DNA from: Klebsormidium nitens
Lineage: Eukaryota > Streptophyta > Klebsormidiophyceae > Klebsormidiales > Klebsormidiaceae
Length of the DNA stretch: 64,000 bases
Direction: 5' to 3'
Assembly (NCBI GenBank): GCA_000708835.1
Contig: DF237177.1
Span: forward strand, 1 to 64,000
The notes under the pieces are model-generated. The model ran no database searches and was not told the DNA's origin. It worked only from the letters and a program-made list of their open reading frames with translations. Shown here piece by piece: positions 37,201-48,321 of this stretch. How positions within the stretch are numbered: the stretch's first letter is position 1; each line of letters starts with the position of its first letter. The position numbers and the translations under genes were made by a program.

Positions 37201-38600
37201 CCAGAAGACGCCGAACCCGTCCTCTCCTGCCGGCTCCAGTGGCGCGTGCCAAGGGGTCTCGGTTGTCGCCTCGCCCCACAGGTGCAAGCCCCACCCCTGA
37301 TATTGCTGGTCCTTTCTGAGATAGTGAAACAAAAGCTGGTGTTACTGTCCGATTGAGTCAGTCGAAGCTTTGGTTGGCTACTGTGATTTGACATGGTGTA
37401 GTCAATCTTCAGCGAACCTGATGAAGGGCTCGCTTACGTTGTCTTATGGTGGGTCACCGATTGACTTGGCTGATCAGTTTTCATCGGCTGATCAAGGATG
37501 TCGCCAGACGAATACAGCCCCTATGAGTGTCACACAATGTGCAGGTCCTGGAGAGTGTTATCAGATTGCCTTTAGGAAGGATACATTCCTGTGGGATCCT
37601 CATTCTTCCAGGACAGGCTTTGCTTGTATGATGGGGTGCACTGAAGCCTTGTGTAGCTCTCTCTGAAGTTTGATTATTTAGTGGCACCCAGTCACAGAGT
37701 TTCAACAAGAGCGGAACAGTCAATGCCAGTATTGCGCCACTTTCTTCCATCTGAACCATCTCGCAGGGGAAGATGTTCATCTGAGTGCAGCCTCCACCAT
37801 GCTGAGATCAGCACAGGCTCAATGAATTGGGGGACACACACCTGTAGTAATGCACCTTGATGGTTTTTGTTGTGACCGCTGGTGCCTTGGCTTCAACAAC
37901 CTCAGCAGATGATCGCACTTGCACCACCCTGGGTCTGACGAGGGGAACTTTGCCTCTAGACTGTGCTAGTTGCAACCCAGAGAACGCAGACTTCTCAAGA
38001 AACTGTCTTGCGACCACTCTGCTAGGAGATCTTGGAAAAACTGGAAGGGGACAGGCTGGTAAGGTTTGTGATCTTGTTGGAGTTTTGCAGCAAGAAATGT
38101 TGTAGAATGCAGACTGTGTGCAGATCTGCACCTGCAAATAACCCATTGATTGGTAAGTTTTTTGCACGCAAGACTGAGATCTATACACAAGTATGCTGAT
38201 TATCGCCAAGGATTGTTGATACAGTTTGGACTGCATAAAACAAATGAATTCAACTTAATCATTGAAGTATAGTTAAAGATCTTTGCAGACGTACCACCAA
38301 TTTATAGCCACCTCAGAGCAGATGCATTGAATTCCTTGGCGATTGATCTTCATACCGTACACACATCATCATGGAAACCCTCAGCAAATTGCTCAAAATC
38401 AGGGAAGATTCGGGAAGTGCTTGCTATCACTCGTGCTTGGGTTGATGCACTACAGCAATCTGGCAGTTCCTGCAACAGATCTGTCAGTATCAATCGTCAT
38501 TATTGCCATCGAAGTAGCTGATTAGGCGTTACAGCAGGACATTGAGAACATGTGTAGGGGCATTCTCAGCGAATGAGCGCTTTACCTGCGCAGACGCCAT
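25236..38600 (-). CDS. PUL1: Chloroplast limit dextrinase / pullulanase-type debranching enzyme, 25 coding exons
   Basis: Hydrolyses alpha-1,6 branches of limit dextrins in starch breakdown and trimming, in the plastid. Exons, in coding order: 38586-38600, 37842-38131, 37138-37315, 36531-36635, 36043-36193, 35613-35665, 35090-35198, 34430-34563, 33739-33944, 33134-33344, 32492-32697, 31876-31969, 31302-31397, 30838-30978, 30164-30378, 29628-29718, 29269-29340, 28800-28856, 28307-28375, 27794-27925, 27130-27296, 26551-26689, 26151-26245, 25739-25838, 25236-25340. They sum to 3231 nt (1076 residues) with every phase closing. The first 90 or so residues are Ser/Arg/Val-rich and low in acid, like a transit peptide. 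A PUD-type start follows ([20 protein letters not shown]), then a CBM48-like part ([17 protein letters not shown]) and the GH13 barrel. Catalytic regions: LDVVYNH (595-601), GFRFDLMGH with nucleophile D670, YGEGWNFGE with acid/base E707, and YASAHDN with D839. All are intact. Confidence 0.97.
28620..28740. repeat. Degenerate GCGGAC-rich repeat in a limit dextrinase intron
   Basis: Repeated GCGGAC/GCGGACG/CGCGGACG words at irregular spacing lie in the intron between the exons at 28307-28375 and 28800-28856. They resemble the array at 30600-30830. Confidence 0.5.
30600..30830. repeat. Degenerate minisatellite built on TTCGGACGG
   Basis: More than ten TTCGGACGG-like words (TTGGACGG, TTCCGACGG, TTCGGACAT) recur at intervals of about 10-30 bp in the intron between the exons at 30164-30378 and 30838-30978. 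The last unit runs nearly to the exon edge. Confidence 0.65.
32027..32093 (-). repeat. Intronic copy of the start of limit dextrinase exon 12, splice site lost
   Basis: A near-identical copy of 31931-31998 (end of the preceding intron plus the first 30 or so bases of exon 12) lies about 100 bp upstream in the direction of transcription. In the real copy TTGCAG precedes GTATGACCC; in this copy TGCAATC precedes ATGACCC, so the acceptor AG is gone and the copy should not be spliced in. Confidence 0.85.
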
Positions 38601-39477
38601 GGCCAGGAAGAAGCTCCGCCTGAGCACGGGCCTCCACTTTTAAACGTAGATCTTGCTACAGTGGACCGCTAGCTCAGGTTGTACATCCTAGGCTCTACAG
38701 CGTTGCACAAATCCAATGCAAGCCACCTTTTCGCTCCGATGAATTGCTAGGTAGGACTCCGTACTAGGCCAGACGCCATATTCAAAGATTTTGTGCACAA
38801 GGTTTTAGGGTTTGCACGCCTGTAGGCAGCCCCAAGATATGCCAGCTGTGAACATTTGCAGCCGTAAAAAGCTCTCCCACATGGCAATCCGACGGTTGCA
38901 ATCTAAGCAACTGTGCAGCTGCCAAATGGCGCACTATCAGCCGTTCGATCCATTACGTGGCAGCATCTGTGATGTCGAATTGTTGACCAACCCTGCTGCT
39001 GAACCTCATGCGGCATGCCCGGTTCAAATTCGAAAACTTGGTTGCACCTTGCAAGAATTCCCTGGAGTCCAGCTCACAGCTTAGTAGAGTCTAGACACAG
39101 CTAATTTTCGGTCCTCGAAAGCAGCTCTTGGCGGAGCCTCCGAGGAGGATACAGGGCTGTATTCTTTTCATCTTTCTGACTTTCATCCTTCAAGTTCCGG
39201 CTTCGAAAGCTTGCGCCTTTGTGTCGTCGTTCATCAATTCCCATACGGTTGGAGACTTGCTCTGGAGTCTGGACCAAGGATCTGTCAACAACCGCAGATA
39301 TGTACGCTGAGTTGCTCAGTTATCTAGCTGGTACAGGGTTCAGTGCCAGATGGAATGAAGTGACCCACTGTCCAGAATGCAGTCAGCGTCAACTTCAAAA
39401 AGCGCGCTCCAGAAGTCATTCAGATGCATCATATTCCACATCTCGGCAATTGTGAGGATAGAAGCCGCTGACAGAGA
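38601..39477. promoter_or_regulatory. Divergent intergenic region, limit dextrinase / coiled-coil gene
   Basis: An 877-bp region between start codons on opposite strands. It includes TTTTAGGGTTTGC at about 38803-38815, which contains the plant telo-box (AAACCCTAA) read on the minus strand. A shared bidirectional promoter is plausible but not shown by sequence alone. Confidence 0.45.
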
Positions 39478-42400
39478 ATGACAGACGAACGTGCGTCCCC
39501 TGTTGTAATCCGGGAGCGGCCTCGAAGTGCCACAAGGGCTCCCTCTGCACCAGGGCCCTTGGTGGCAGAAAGCAGCGCTGGGTCCCTCAGAGCGGCTAAC
39601 CCGAACCCTAACCCTAGAGTGCTCGTAGTGCCAGCTTTTAGAGAAGCCTCGTATCAGGAGAGGAGGGGCTGGGAGGCGGCATGGCAGAGTGTGAAGAAGG
39701 CGTGCGAAGACATGCTCGGCAGCCTTGGGGAGGCTGTGCAGGTAAGAGATTGCCTTGGCATTGACGTATGATTGGGACTATTTCTCTTGCAGACAGTGGT
39801 TGGGGAAAAGGTGTGAAAGTGATTGCGTGATGTGCCTTGATATACTGTATTCCTTACGGCGGTACCTTTACCTTCCTTCTAGACGTGGTAAAACCTGGCT
39901 CCTCATTAGGAGGGAGCTCTTATCTGCATGCTTGTCCGATGTTTTCAGCTTCCAGAGGGAACTAGCTTCTGCCGTGCTCTCTCCCACCTACACCAGTGTG
40001 ACACTGTCACACTGGTGTCCTATGTACCTTGGATTACAGACCTTGAGAAGTCACAATCTTGTCGAGATTGAGCAACGCAAGGCGGCAACAGCCTTCATTT
40101 CTTACAGCAATGGAAGCAGGAGATGAGCCCCCGCCGCGCCGCCCAGTCGCCCCAGATCTCAGACACCACCCGGAAAATCCAGGCCAAGCGGATCCTGGCA
40201 CGCATGGAGAAAGCGCACCGCGAGATGCTGGCGATGCAGGCGGACATGAGCGAGCTGAGCCTGGGGACGCAGCGCCTTCAGAGCATGCTGGCCAAGGCGC
40301 AGAAGAGCAGGGTAAGCTGAGTGGCAATCTTACTTTGCCCGGAGATAGGCACCCGAGGGACGGGTAATTGTTAGCTTGATCATCAGCGTAGGTTGGCTTT
40401 GTAGCGCTTAGTCATTGAGTTAGGGCCTCTTAGATGAAGTTGCCGGTTCCGAAAAGTTCAGGCGAATGCCCTTTGCTGCATATGACGATTGCAACTATGG
40501 CGAAGGAGAGGTGGTACTCTTACAAAAAGAAAGCTGAAAAGGGAAAAGCTGTGTAACCGCGGGTGTCAAGTCCCGTCCTAGAGTAAGGCTGTTATTGATG
40601 ATTCAATGCTGTCAGGAGTAGGATCCTTAAGTCCACAAGTGCAGTCCTCCTTGGCCAAGTATAAGTACTTTCTCAATGGCCTGCCAACTAGTAACATACT
40701 GTATTTTGATGCTCTTTATAAATACCACTTCAGTTTCAGCATGCCTTGTTTTCCCATGATATAGCATAGCTGTCAACAGCCTGGCCTTCTCACGGATATA
40801 CTGGCTCGCCAATTGAGAAGATTCGTTTTGGATTTGAGGCAAACGAATCGCAGGCCTGAGCCAGATCGAATATCGAAACGCTTACAGTTTGTTGCAGGCG
40901 GAAGCACTCTCGAAAGTTGACCAGCTGGCAGCGGAGAAAGAAGAGACAGAAGGGAAATTGGGGGTGAGGTCCTGGGACACTTCGTTCCCGCTTTCACATA
41001 CCTACAATGATATGCATCTTTGATTTTACTGCAGTCTCGAGGGTGCTGCCTTGGATCCAAAAGGCCTTTAGTAATTTCCATAGTGATTTGCTCTAGCTTG
41101 TTGATAGACTCGGTCATCAGCGACCACTTTGGAAAGGAGAACAGTCGCTTCAATCTTCCCCAATCTAACAGTGATATAATCCGTTCGGTTCGAGAAGAAA
41201 TGCGTTTGAAAAGAAGTCTACTTGGCACTTGTAGGGTGTACAAAAGGCCTATTCATAAATCTTTATCCTGCTGGATCTTTGGCAGGAAGCAAACGAGCGG
41301 ATTGGGGAACTGGAGGTGGAACTAAAGGAGGCACGGGGCACGGCAGAGCGAGCGAGATTCGAAGCGCGCCAAACGGAGCAGTCGTCGGAAGAACGGGACC
41401 GGGAGTTGCAAGGGGCTCGACAAGAGATAGCGAGCTTGGGGGAGGAGCGAGCTGCTCTTAGGTAAGGCCTACAGTAGTTGCTTCTTTCGTCTAAGGGCGT
41501 GAAAGGTTATTTTTTATCCCGCTGTTGGGGCAGCTCTTGGATTCTGGCAGGCCGGCCGACGTGTAGAGGAACCGCAACTTTTCCACAGATTTTGGCGCAA
41601 CGGAAGGCAGCTATCGCGAACAGCATGACTTGCCTTCTTACAGGGACCAAGGATCCAAAAATCAGGTATCAAGGAAACTTTCAAGACTTTAAGGCTCAAA
41701 AGACTTGAAAGGATGCAATAGGTTGTCAAACATGCTGGGCTCTTGTGATAGAATTCAGTCAATTCAAGGGGAGGCTTTGACTGCTCGTTAAGAACGTCTA
41801 ACCACTTCTGGTTCGCAAGTCATGCACCTTGGCCTGCTCGGTGAAGAGTGTTTTCCGTCAGGACATTACCGGTCAGCCTATCCTGGTTATGCGGGTAATG
41901 AGCTCAACAATCTGAGCCGCTCGTCATCGCAGACGATCTCATAAGCGATTGCCATGGTGCGTATTTTCTCATGGCTTTGGAAACGTTCGAGCTCCTATCA
42001 CAGCAATTCAAGTGTCGTATTCGCCGTTTGTTTGACACCTTGCAACCTTTGAATGCATCGATCTCGTCCATCTCCGCCGCAGAGTCTGCATCAATCGAGC
42101 TTGATTACTGCCCAGCTCTCACCAGCTCTGTAATGTTAGCTAACCCCGACAAGCGCCAACTATCTGTATACTGCATCCTCCTTCTCTAAAACCCTCCCTG
42201 GAAACCACATTGAGAGCGCTGATCTCATAGATGACGACTCAGGCGTGCACTCAAATCTATAAGGCATGGAGACCGTGGGATGAAAGACCGGATCTGCACT
42301 TTGACAACCTCACTTTCACGGACCCGAACCGCAGGGAATCGAACGAGCGGTTGCGGGCGGAGCGGGAAGCGGCGGTCACGGACATGGAGCGGAAGGAGCG

Positions 42401-45400
42401 CGAGCGTTCGGATGCTGCGCGCATCGCGGAGGACGCTGCGGACACTGCCGGACGGTACAAGGAGGCCGTGGCGCGGCTGACGGCGGACAACATGATCTTT
42501 CTTATGAAAGTAAGCACAACTCGACAAACTTAGTCTTCTAAATGCAGGCTTGCCCCAACTTCGGACACCCGCAGCTTGCTCGGAACGTGCCGTAACTGGT
42601 CCGAGACCCGGTCCGTGTCAGTTGCGGACGGCCAAAGGCCCAGCTGCGCGTGACGGGTTTCCAGCACGTCTTACGCATGTGGAAGAAAGCGGAACCACAA
42701 TGTACTCAGATGGGGGAAAATGTGGGGATATTTAACCGGAGCCTTCTCTCGTTGGGCAGAATAGAATTGTTTTGTCAGTTGCAGCAGTCCCCGACTGTGC
42801 TTAATGACCTCTCAGTTGGGCCTTCCACCCAAGTGCATAAATCCCTGCGGAGGAGGAGACAGGAAAACCCAAGAGCATCACATGAGTCACTGCGTTTCGT
42901 TATCCGGAGCGACAATCTGAAGAAAGAGTAAGCTTCTCTTCGTCGAGAAGAACGTCAGGTCTTCGTTTGTCGTATGTGCCACTTGCGGGAAGCGTTTCCT
43001 AATCTGAAGCAAGTAGTACGAGAAATGGCATGTGGCACCCCAACCTTCTGGGCTTTAGTTACGAAACAATGCTTCTATTCGCCGAAAAGAAGGTTCAAGT
43101 CTTCCATTGTCATTTATGCCAGTTGCGGACGGCCGAGGCCCAGCTGTCGGCTGCGGACAAGGAGCGGACGGAGCTGCGGACGGTGGTGGAGATGAAGCAG
43201 GGGGAGTGGCTGGACAGGGCACGCGCGCAGGTGGAGGAGCGCGTCAAGGAGAGCTTGCGCAAGGTGAGGCCAGAATTGCTGTATTCCCTCCGTCTCTTCT
43301 GAAAGACCTCGCTGTAAACTATGATGTAAAATCGCAATGCCAAGGCAGACTGCGCAAGGTAAGAGCGAGTTCGCCCTAGCACCCTCCGCTTCTTTTGTAA
43401 CAGTAGGCTGCTGAGATCGATGACGTCAGTGCTGGAAGGGGGTCAATAGCTGGACAGAGCACGGGCGCAGGTGGAGGAGCGCGTCAAGGAGAGCATGCGC
43501 AAAGTAAGGGCGAAATTGCCTTACCCCCTTGCCTTCTTTCTAATAATAAGCTTTGATTGTTGGTTGAGATTAGTTGGCTGCGGAGGGATGAACGGTTGGA
43601 CAAAGCACGGGCGCAGGTAAAGGAGCGGGTCAAGGACAGCATGTGCAGGTTGCGGACGAATTTGATTCTCGCCCTAATTGTCGTTTTCCTTTAAGCACAG
43701 GTTGGTGTGATGACTGATCGATCTTTCAACAATTATTCGCACAAGAGCGACTATGCTCTAGCCCCTCTTCTTCTTGTCAAGTATAGGCCGTGATTGATGA
43801 TTGGGCGATCTGAAGTGCATGAAGACAGCATCCGCAAAATTCAAACGAGTTTGCCCTACCCTCTAGTGATCTTCCCAAGTATAGGCTGTGACTGATGAGT
43901 GAAAATCTTCCGGCCGGGTCCGTGAAGACAGCATGCGCGAGGTAAGAGCGGTTCCGCCCTTACCCTGTATCTTCTTTTCATTAGAATAGGCTGTGATTGG
44001 GAAATAAACGCTTTTCACGAGGTGCGTCGAGGACAGCACGCGCAAAGAGAGAAGATGTACGCTGCGGCCAGATCGTGAAAAAGAAAGCCGACTGTGGCTC
44101 CTATCGAGGCAGCTTTTCTTCTTCATCTACTCATTACGTTAAGTTTCAAATCTGTTTAAACTTCCAGTCAACCTCTTTCTGAGTTATTTGTGGGTACCCC
44201 TGTGCAGGCGGAGCAGTCTGAGAAGCAGCTGCAGCGTGCGCGGGCTGAGGCGGCTGAAGAAGCGCGGCAAGCAGCCGTGGACCTGGCCCGGGTGAAAGCG
44301 GACCTGGACCTCGAACGAGAGCGGCGGCGGGAGTGCTCGGACGAGCTAGAAGATACCAAAGTCAGGTGGGTACGCGACTGAGTTGAAACGTTTGTTGAAG
44401 AATGTTGCCTCCAACGTGTAGAGAGCTGCTACACTTGAGGATCCGGGTTCCAAACGAGTGGCGGGGGGACAGGGTCTAGACGACGTTTGACAATAACAAG
44501 CCGCGTCGCAAACCCTACTGGGAGCGGAGATATCTACTCAACTTCATTGACAACATCTGACAACCTTGATTCCAAACCCGAGATGTGGATCTCGTATTCT
44601 CCCCCACAGAAAGTGCAGCAACAGTGCACAGAAGAAAACATCCCGAATCTCGGATGCAGGTCCGGCGCCCCTTTTCGTTTCCTTGAACCCCCGAAAGGGA
44701 CGGGGTCTTATTGACAAGGACTACGCAGACCCAATATCGGATAAAGGCGCAGGTGGCATCGCTCGGATCAAGTCCCGAAGTTTGCCAGTCATCTCTCGAC
44801 GTGCTTCTCGGCTCCAACCGTGCTTCCGTGCTGTTGGTTTCATGCAGGCTGGCAGGGGCGGAAGAGCGGCTACGTTTTCTGGACGCGCAGTCGACGCAGG
44901 ACCAGCTGGCGCGCCAGGACGCGCAGGCCGAGACACGTGTCCTGCGGGCGGAGGTCGACTCGTTGCGGCGCCACGTGGCAGCGCTGGAGGAGCAGCTCGA
45001 GGGGAGTCGGAGCGAGGTGCAGGTGGGGCAGAGCCCGTTCTAGTTGTTGCTTTTTGAAGGAGATGACGATGTCTGGCGACTGTCCCTGGCTTTGGGGAGT
45101 GGCTTTGATGTTTGAATGTGTTAAAGTTGGAACACTAGCAGAGATGTTGAAGTCCAGTTTAATGGGTTTTTATGTCAGGCATTGGACCTGCCATATCATG
45201 TCGAGCTTTCTACCTGCAGAATGCTCACTGAATTTGCCTACTCAAAGATCCGCTCCCTCGAAGGCAACCTGTCCGCGCTTGTCTTCAGTTTGACCAACTA
45301 GAGACAGTTCTTCCTTGGAGTGGGACTCGAGAGTCGAGACCTCCGGCGAACAGTGTAATTGCTCCTTGGCAAGCGACGGCAGTAGTACGTAAATTATCAT

Positions 45401-45644
45401 CGTGAGTACGTCTGACGGAAGTTGTTTTTTATTTCTGCCAACGCAGCGTCTGACGAACACAGTCGCCTCGCAAGTTGAGGAGGTTCGGAAGCTGTCGGGC
45501 GAAGTGGAGACGCTCGCGGCCTCGTTGACTAAGCAGCAGGCGGTCAATGAGGGCGTCATGAAGAAGAAAGAGCAGGTTGAGTGGCAACTGCTCGAGTTGC
45601 AGGCAGAATGCCAAGAATTGAAACGGACAACAGCAACCACGTAG
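39478..45644 (+). CDS. Coiled-coil protein of unknown role, 9 coding exons
   Basis: Exons are 39478-39741, 40108-40311, 40898-40963, 41286-41461, 42335-42509, 43123-43263, 44208-44365, 44848-45022 and 45447-45644; all phases close and give 518 residues. The first 60 or so residues are low-complexity and basic (RERPRSATRAPSAPG). From about residue 70 onward the protein is almost continuous Glu/Arg/Ala/Leu-rich helix with coiled-coil spacing (MEKAHREMLAMQADMSEL, AEEARQAAVDLARVKADLDL, VLRAEVDSLRRHVAALEEQL). It ends at a TAG immediately followed by a donor-like GTAAAG. I cannot assign a family; centrosomal, cytoskeletal or tethering proteins look like this. A 54-nt phase-0 extra exon at 43450-43503 may be included. 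A short open stretch at 45236-45300 (SKIRSLEGNLSAL) could be an alternative or decayed exon. Confidence 0.82.
39990..40018. repeat. Perfect 13-bp inverted repeat with a 3-nt loop
   Basis: ACACCAGTGTGAC and GTCACACTGGTGT are exact reverse complements separated by ACT, in intron 1 of the coiled-coil gene about 90 bp before exon 2. Confidence 0.85.
42622..42998 (+). repeat. Upstream degenerate copies of coiled-coil exon 6 start
   Basis: At 42622, after a GTGTCAG acceptor, TTGCGGACGGCC begins a copy of exon 6 (real start 43123). It carries an extra base (CCAAAGG for CCGAGG), which breaks the frame. At 42957-42998 the intron-end sequence (GTCTTCGTTTGTCGTATG, then CCACTTGCGG) is a second, more decayed copy of 43096-43135. 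Confidence 0.7.
43264..44060 (+). repeat. Array of decaying copies of coiled-coil exon 6 end plus donor and intron
   Basis: After the real exon 6 donor, five or so partial copies of the exon end and following intron recur at about 43330, 43450, 43600, 43820, 43920 and 44020. They are recognised by GCGCAAGGTAAGAGCG-type ends and TAGGCTGTGATTGATGATTGG-type intron starts. The copy at 43450-43503 is nearly identical to the end of exon 6, with an AG acceptor before it and GTAAGG after it. It is 54 nt, phase 0 on both sides. The next copy (about 43598) has lost its acceptor and donor; later copies keep only GACAGCATGCGC-like remnants. Confidence 0.82.
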
Positions 45645-46507
45645 GTAAAGATTGTAACTTTTGGTACGTCTAGGTTGAGACTCGTTATATAGGCAGTAGG
45701 AAGGTCGAGAAAAGCCGCGTATTGTGTCTATACGAGTCGGACGTAGAATACACAATACAAATCTGGATTGAAAGTTGAAGGTGAAACCCCTTGTTTTTCG
45801 GAAACTTCAGTGGGTCCGATTGGCTGCTCGAGCCATATATATGCATGTTTCATGAAAGCCTTCCAGCTGTTTCCTATTGAGGCAGTCGAACATTGTGACA
45901 CTGTTCGGTATGAAGTACTAGCTGCAACATGAATCTACATACTTGGATATGAAAGTCGATGAACGATTCTACATGCGCATAAATATTGCTGGGGCGATCA
46001 TGATCTGCATGAGTGACCCAAGCAGCCGCGCATAGACGTACCGCTGGCCCGCAATTGCTGCACGGCGGCTGGCATTCGAGGCTGCATGCATGTATCACAC
46101 ATGGCGCGGCCGTCCTCATGGCAGCATATACGCACGATGCATATCTAGGATCGCGCAGCCTTAAGTATAGCGCGCATGTACGTGGAGCGGCCGTGAGCTT
46201 GATTGAGTTCATTCGGATTGCATCCGTGATATGCAAAGAATGATTCTCGACTCAGCTAAGAACTGCGTCCAGGTAAACACAAATACGCAGGCCAGCTAGG
46301 TCAGCTGGGACTTTCAGCTAGATTTGAGACCGGACATTGACCTAAAATTGAGACACCGAATTTAGATCATTGCAGGTTGTCAGTCAACCTTGTTCTTTCC
46401 GGAATTTGAGCATACAGCGACAAGATCTGCAGGGGCTCTGCAAACAATTGGCGGTTGAGATACAGCACTTAGCGCGCTTCGGCTTACCAACCTGCTGACA
46501 ACGTTCG
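45645..46507. other. Convergent intergenic region
   Basis: Lies between the coiled-coil gene stop and the stop of the minus-strand unknown gene. I see no exon, RNA gene or repeat; it should hold both 3' untranslated regions. Confidence 0.5.
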
Positions 46508-48321
46508 CTAGCCAGCGCTCTCCGACCAGCTTTGGAACTCTTCTAAAGCTTCTTCCGACACGTATGGTCTCAACTCCCACATGATGCTGTAGGCTTGGAG
46601 CACATGACTTGGACTGTCGAGCTTCAAATCGTTGATGATCCTTGCCTGCAGAACATAAACAAGTTACCTTAAGTTTCAGCTAGACCTTGGTGAATCACTC
46701 ATCGAAGACACCATCGACGTCGTTGGAAAGGGCCCCGTGGTGACGGTCGTGATATCGCTTGTAAAGTGGACGTAAGTTCCGAGGGCTGTCCATGTTAAGA
46801 TTACATGCAGAGTACAATATGAAGACCAACGAACGAGCGTGGCAGGACCTCGAGGAGATATCGAAGATAGACGGCGCATAAGCCTGGTTAAGGGTTGGGT
46901 CATCTTGACGAACTTCTCGGAACAAGTACGCATACCTTCATCTCCACATCCTTCTCGTACATAGTCAATATTGCACGTCCCATGGTTGCACGACTGCCGG
47001 TGAGACTGCCTCCTCCATGATTGCAAGTCGGGACCTGCAACTCGAGATTGAGAGCAATAGTCGTATTTTTTACTAGAAAAGCTCCACAGCGTCGGGGCAG
47101 AAGGGTTGAAATCTCTCTTAGGAAAGGGATTCCCTAAGAATTTTCTTCCGGTCACTCGTACTGTTATCCTTGTCAGAGCAGAACACGTCTTCCAACTAGG
47201 GTGAACCACGACAGCTACATGATCCTTATCAGGATATGCACTTTCGACGAGCACAAGGTCTTTGCCAACGACCCATTCCACCACGCGATTATTGTGGACC
47301 TTCTGTCTAGATAAACCAGCCGTTCCGAAAGGCCCCGCTCTCTTGGACAAGCATGGAATCTCTCCCTGGAAGGGCAACGTGGTGAGCGATAACCAGGGCA
47401 AAAGGAGAAAACAGAGCTTGAGAGGAGGCAATGAATCCATCGGCAGACTTGTATGACGTCTTTGAGCTCCAGCTTCCTCATGTGCCTTTTACCTCTCCAC
47501 CCCTTGACGGTTCCAAAGCCGGCCTCTCAACATCCATTTCTTCGTCTGGAGGTGAAGCGCCTTCTGGATCATCCGCACAGTCGCATGGAGTGCCGGGTGC
47601 GAAGCTGTCTAGGAGTTGTTTCTCGCAGTCTTCTTGACCACATTGCATTTGCTTCAGACTAGCCAGATCTGGTGACAGAAGCAAGACGTCTCTATCAATA
47701 TAAAGGAAGAGTTTCTTATAATGTGCACGAGCAGAGTTGTTTCCAAGCTCCGAAATCAAGCATCAGAAAGCTACACATAGTTTTAACCAACTCACCTATG
47801 CCTATCGAGAAGCTGACAGCCTCCATATGTTGTCAAAAACAGACTTTTCAACAGTTTAGACGTCTCAACGTCCGTGAGGCGCCTTACTTTTTGAAAATTG
47901 CTCCTGCAAGTCACACAGTGTTGTGTTCAAGCGGACAACCAGGCCGCGGTCTTCGTCAACCTTCCTACAACCGGCTTCCTGGTACGCGATCAAGCCAGGG
48001 GACCTGGCGGTGGCGACAAGATCAGCCAGCGCCCCATCTTGTTTGATGATAGGAGGCCTCTGGAAAAGTTCTGCAGTTCAGCAAGATGAACGACTCACAA
48101 CTTCGTCCGGATGCAAGGTGGTGCACAATGGATGCTCTGTTGGACCTGTCAAAAATAGGTCCATCAAGTTCAGGGGATTACATGAGGGGGCCGTTGTAAG
48201 ATCTGAGGTGCATTTGAAAACCCTCAAACAGCCAGCACTCTTCTCATAAAGGCTTCCAGCAATTGAGCATTGCAAACATACCGGTCGAATCAACTGCTCC
48301 AGACATCTTCCAGAAGCTCAT
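46508..48321 (-). CDS. Unrecognised protein, 7 coding exons
   Basis: Exons in coding order are 48282-48321, 48099-48145, 47888-48059, 47493-47668, 47162-47365, 46936-47034 and 46508-46645. Every phase closes and the product is 291 residues, from MSFWKMSGAVDSTG to EEFQSWSESAG. No open frame covers more than one exon, so the model rests on splice sites and phase. The N-terminal third is helical with a Leu-rich run (LNTTLCDLQEQFSKNLASLK). A Cys-containing acidic linker follows (MQCGQEDC, CDCADD, SPPDEEMD). The middle looks beta-rich (NNRVVEWVVGKDLVLVES, VAVVVHPSW), followed by a Gly-rich turn (CNHGGGSLTGSR). The C-terminal end is helical. I recognise no family and suggest no function. It is divergent from the SCYL2-type gene, with start codons about 860 bp apart. 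Confidence 0.75.

Noticed and set aside
40034-40327. 97-codon minus-strand Pro/Ser/Cys-rich frame
   Set aside because: Antisense shadow of coiled-coil exon 2.
47898-48089. Plus-strand frame reading naturally (NLPTTGFLVRDQARG)
   Set aside because: The opposite strand forms an exon with proper acceptor, donor and phase in a closed seven-exon chain; the plus reading has no splice partners.
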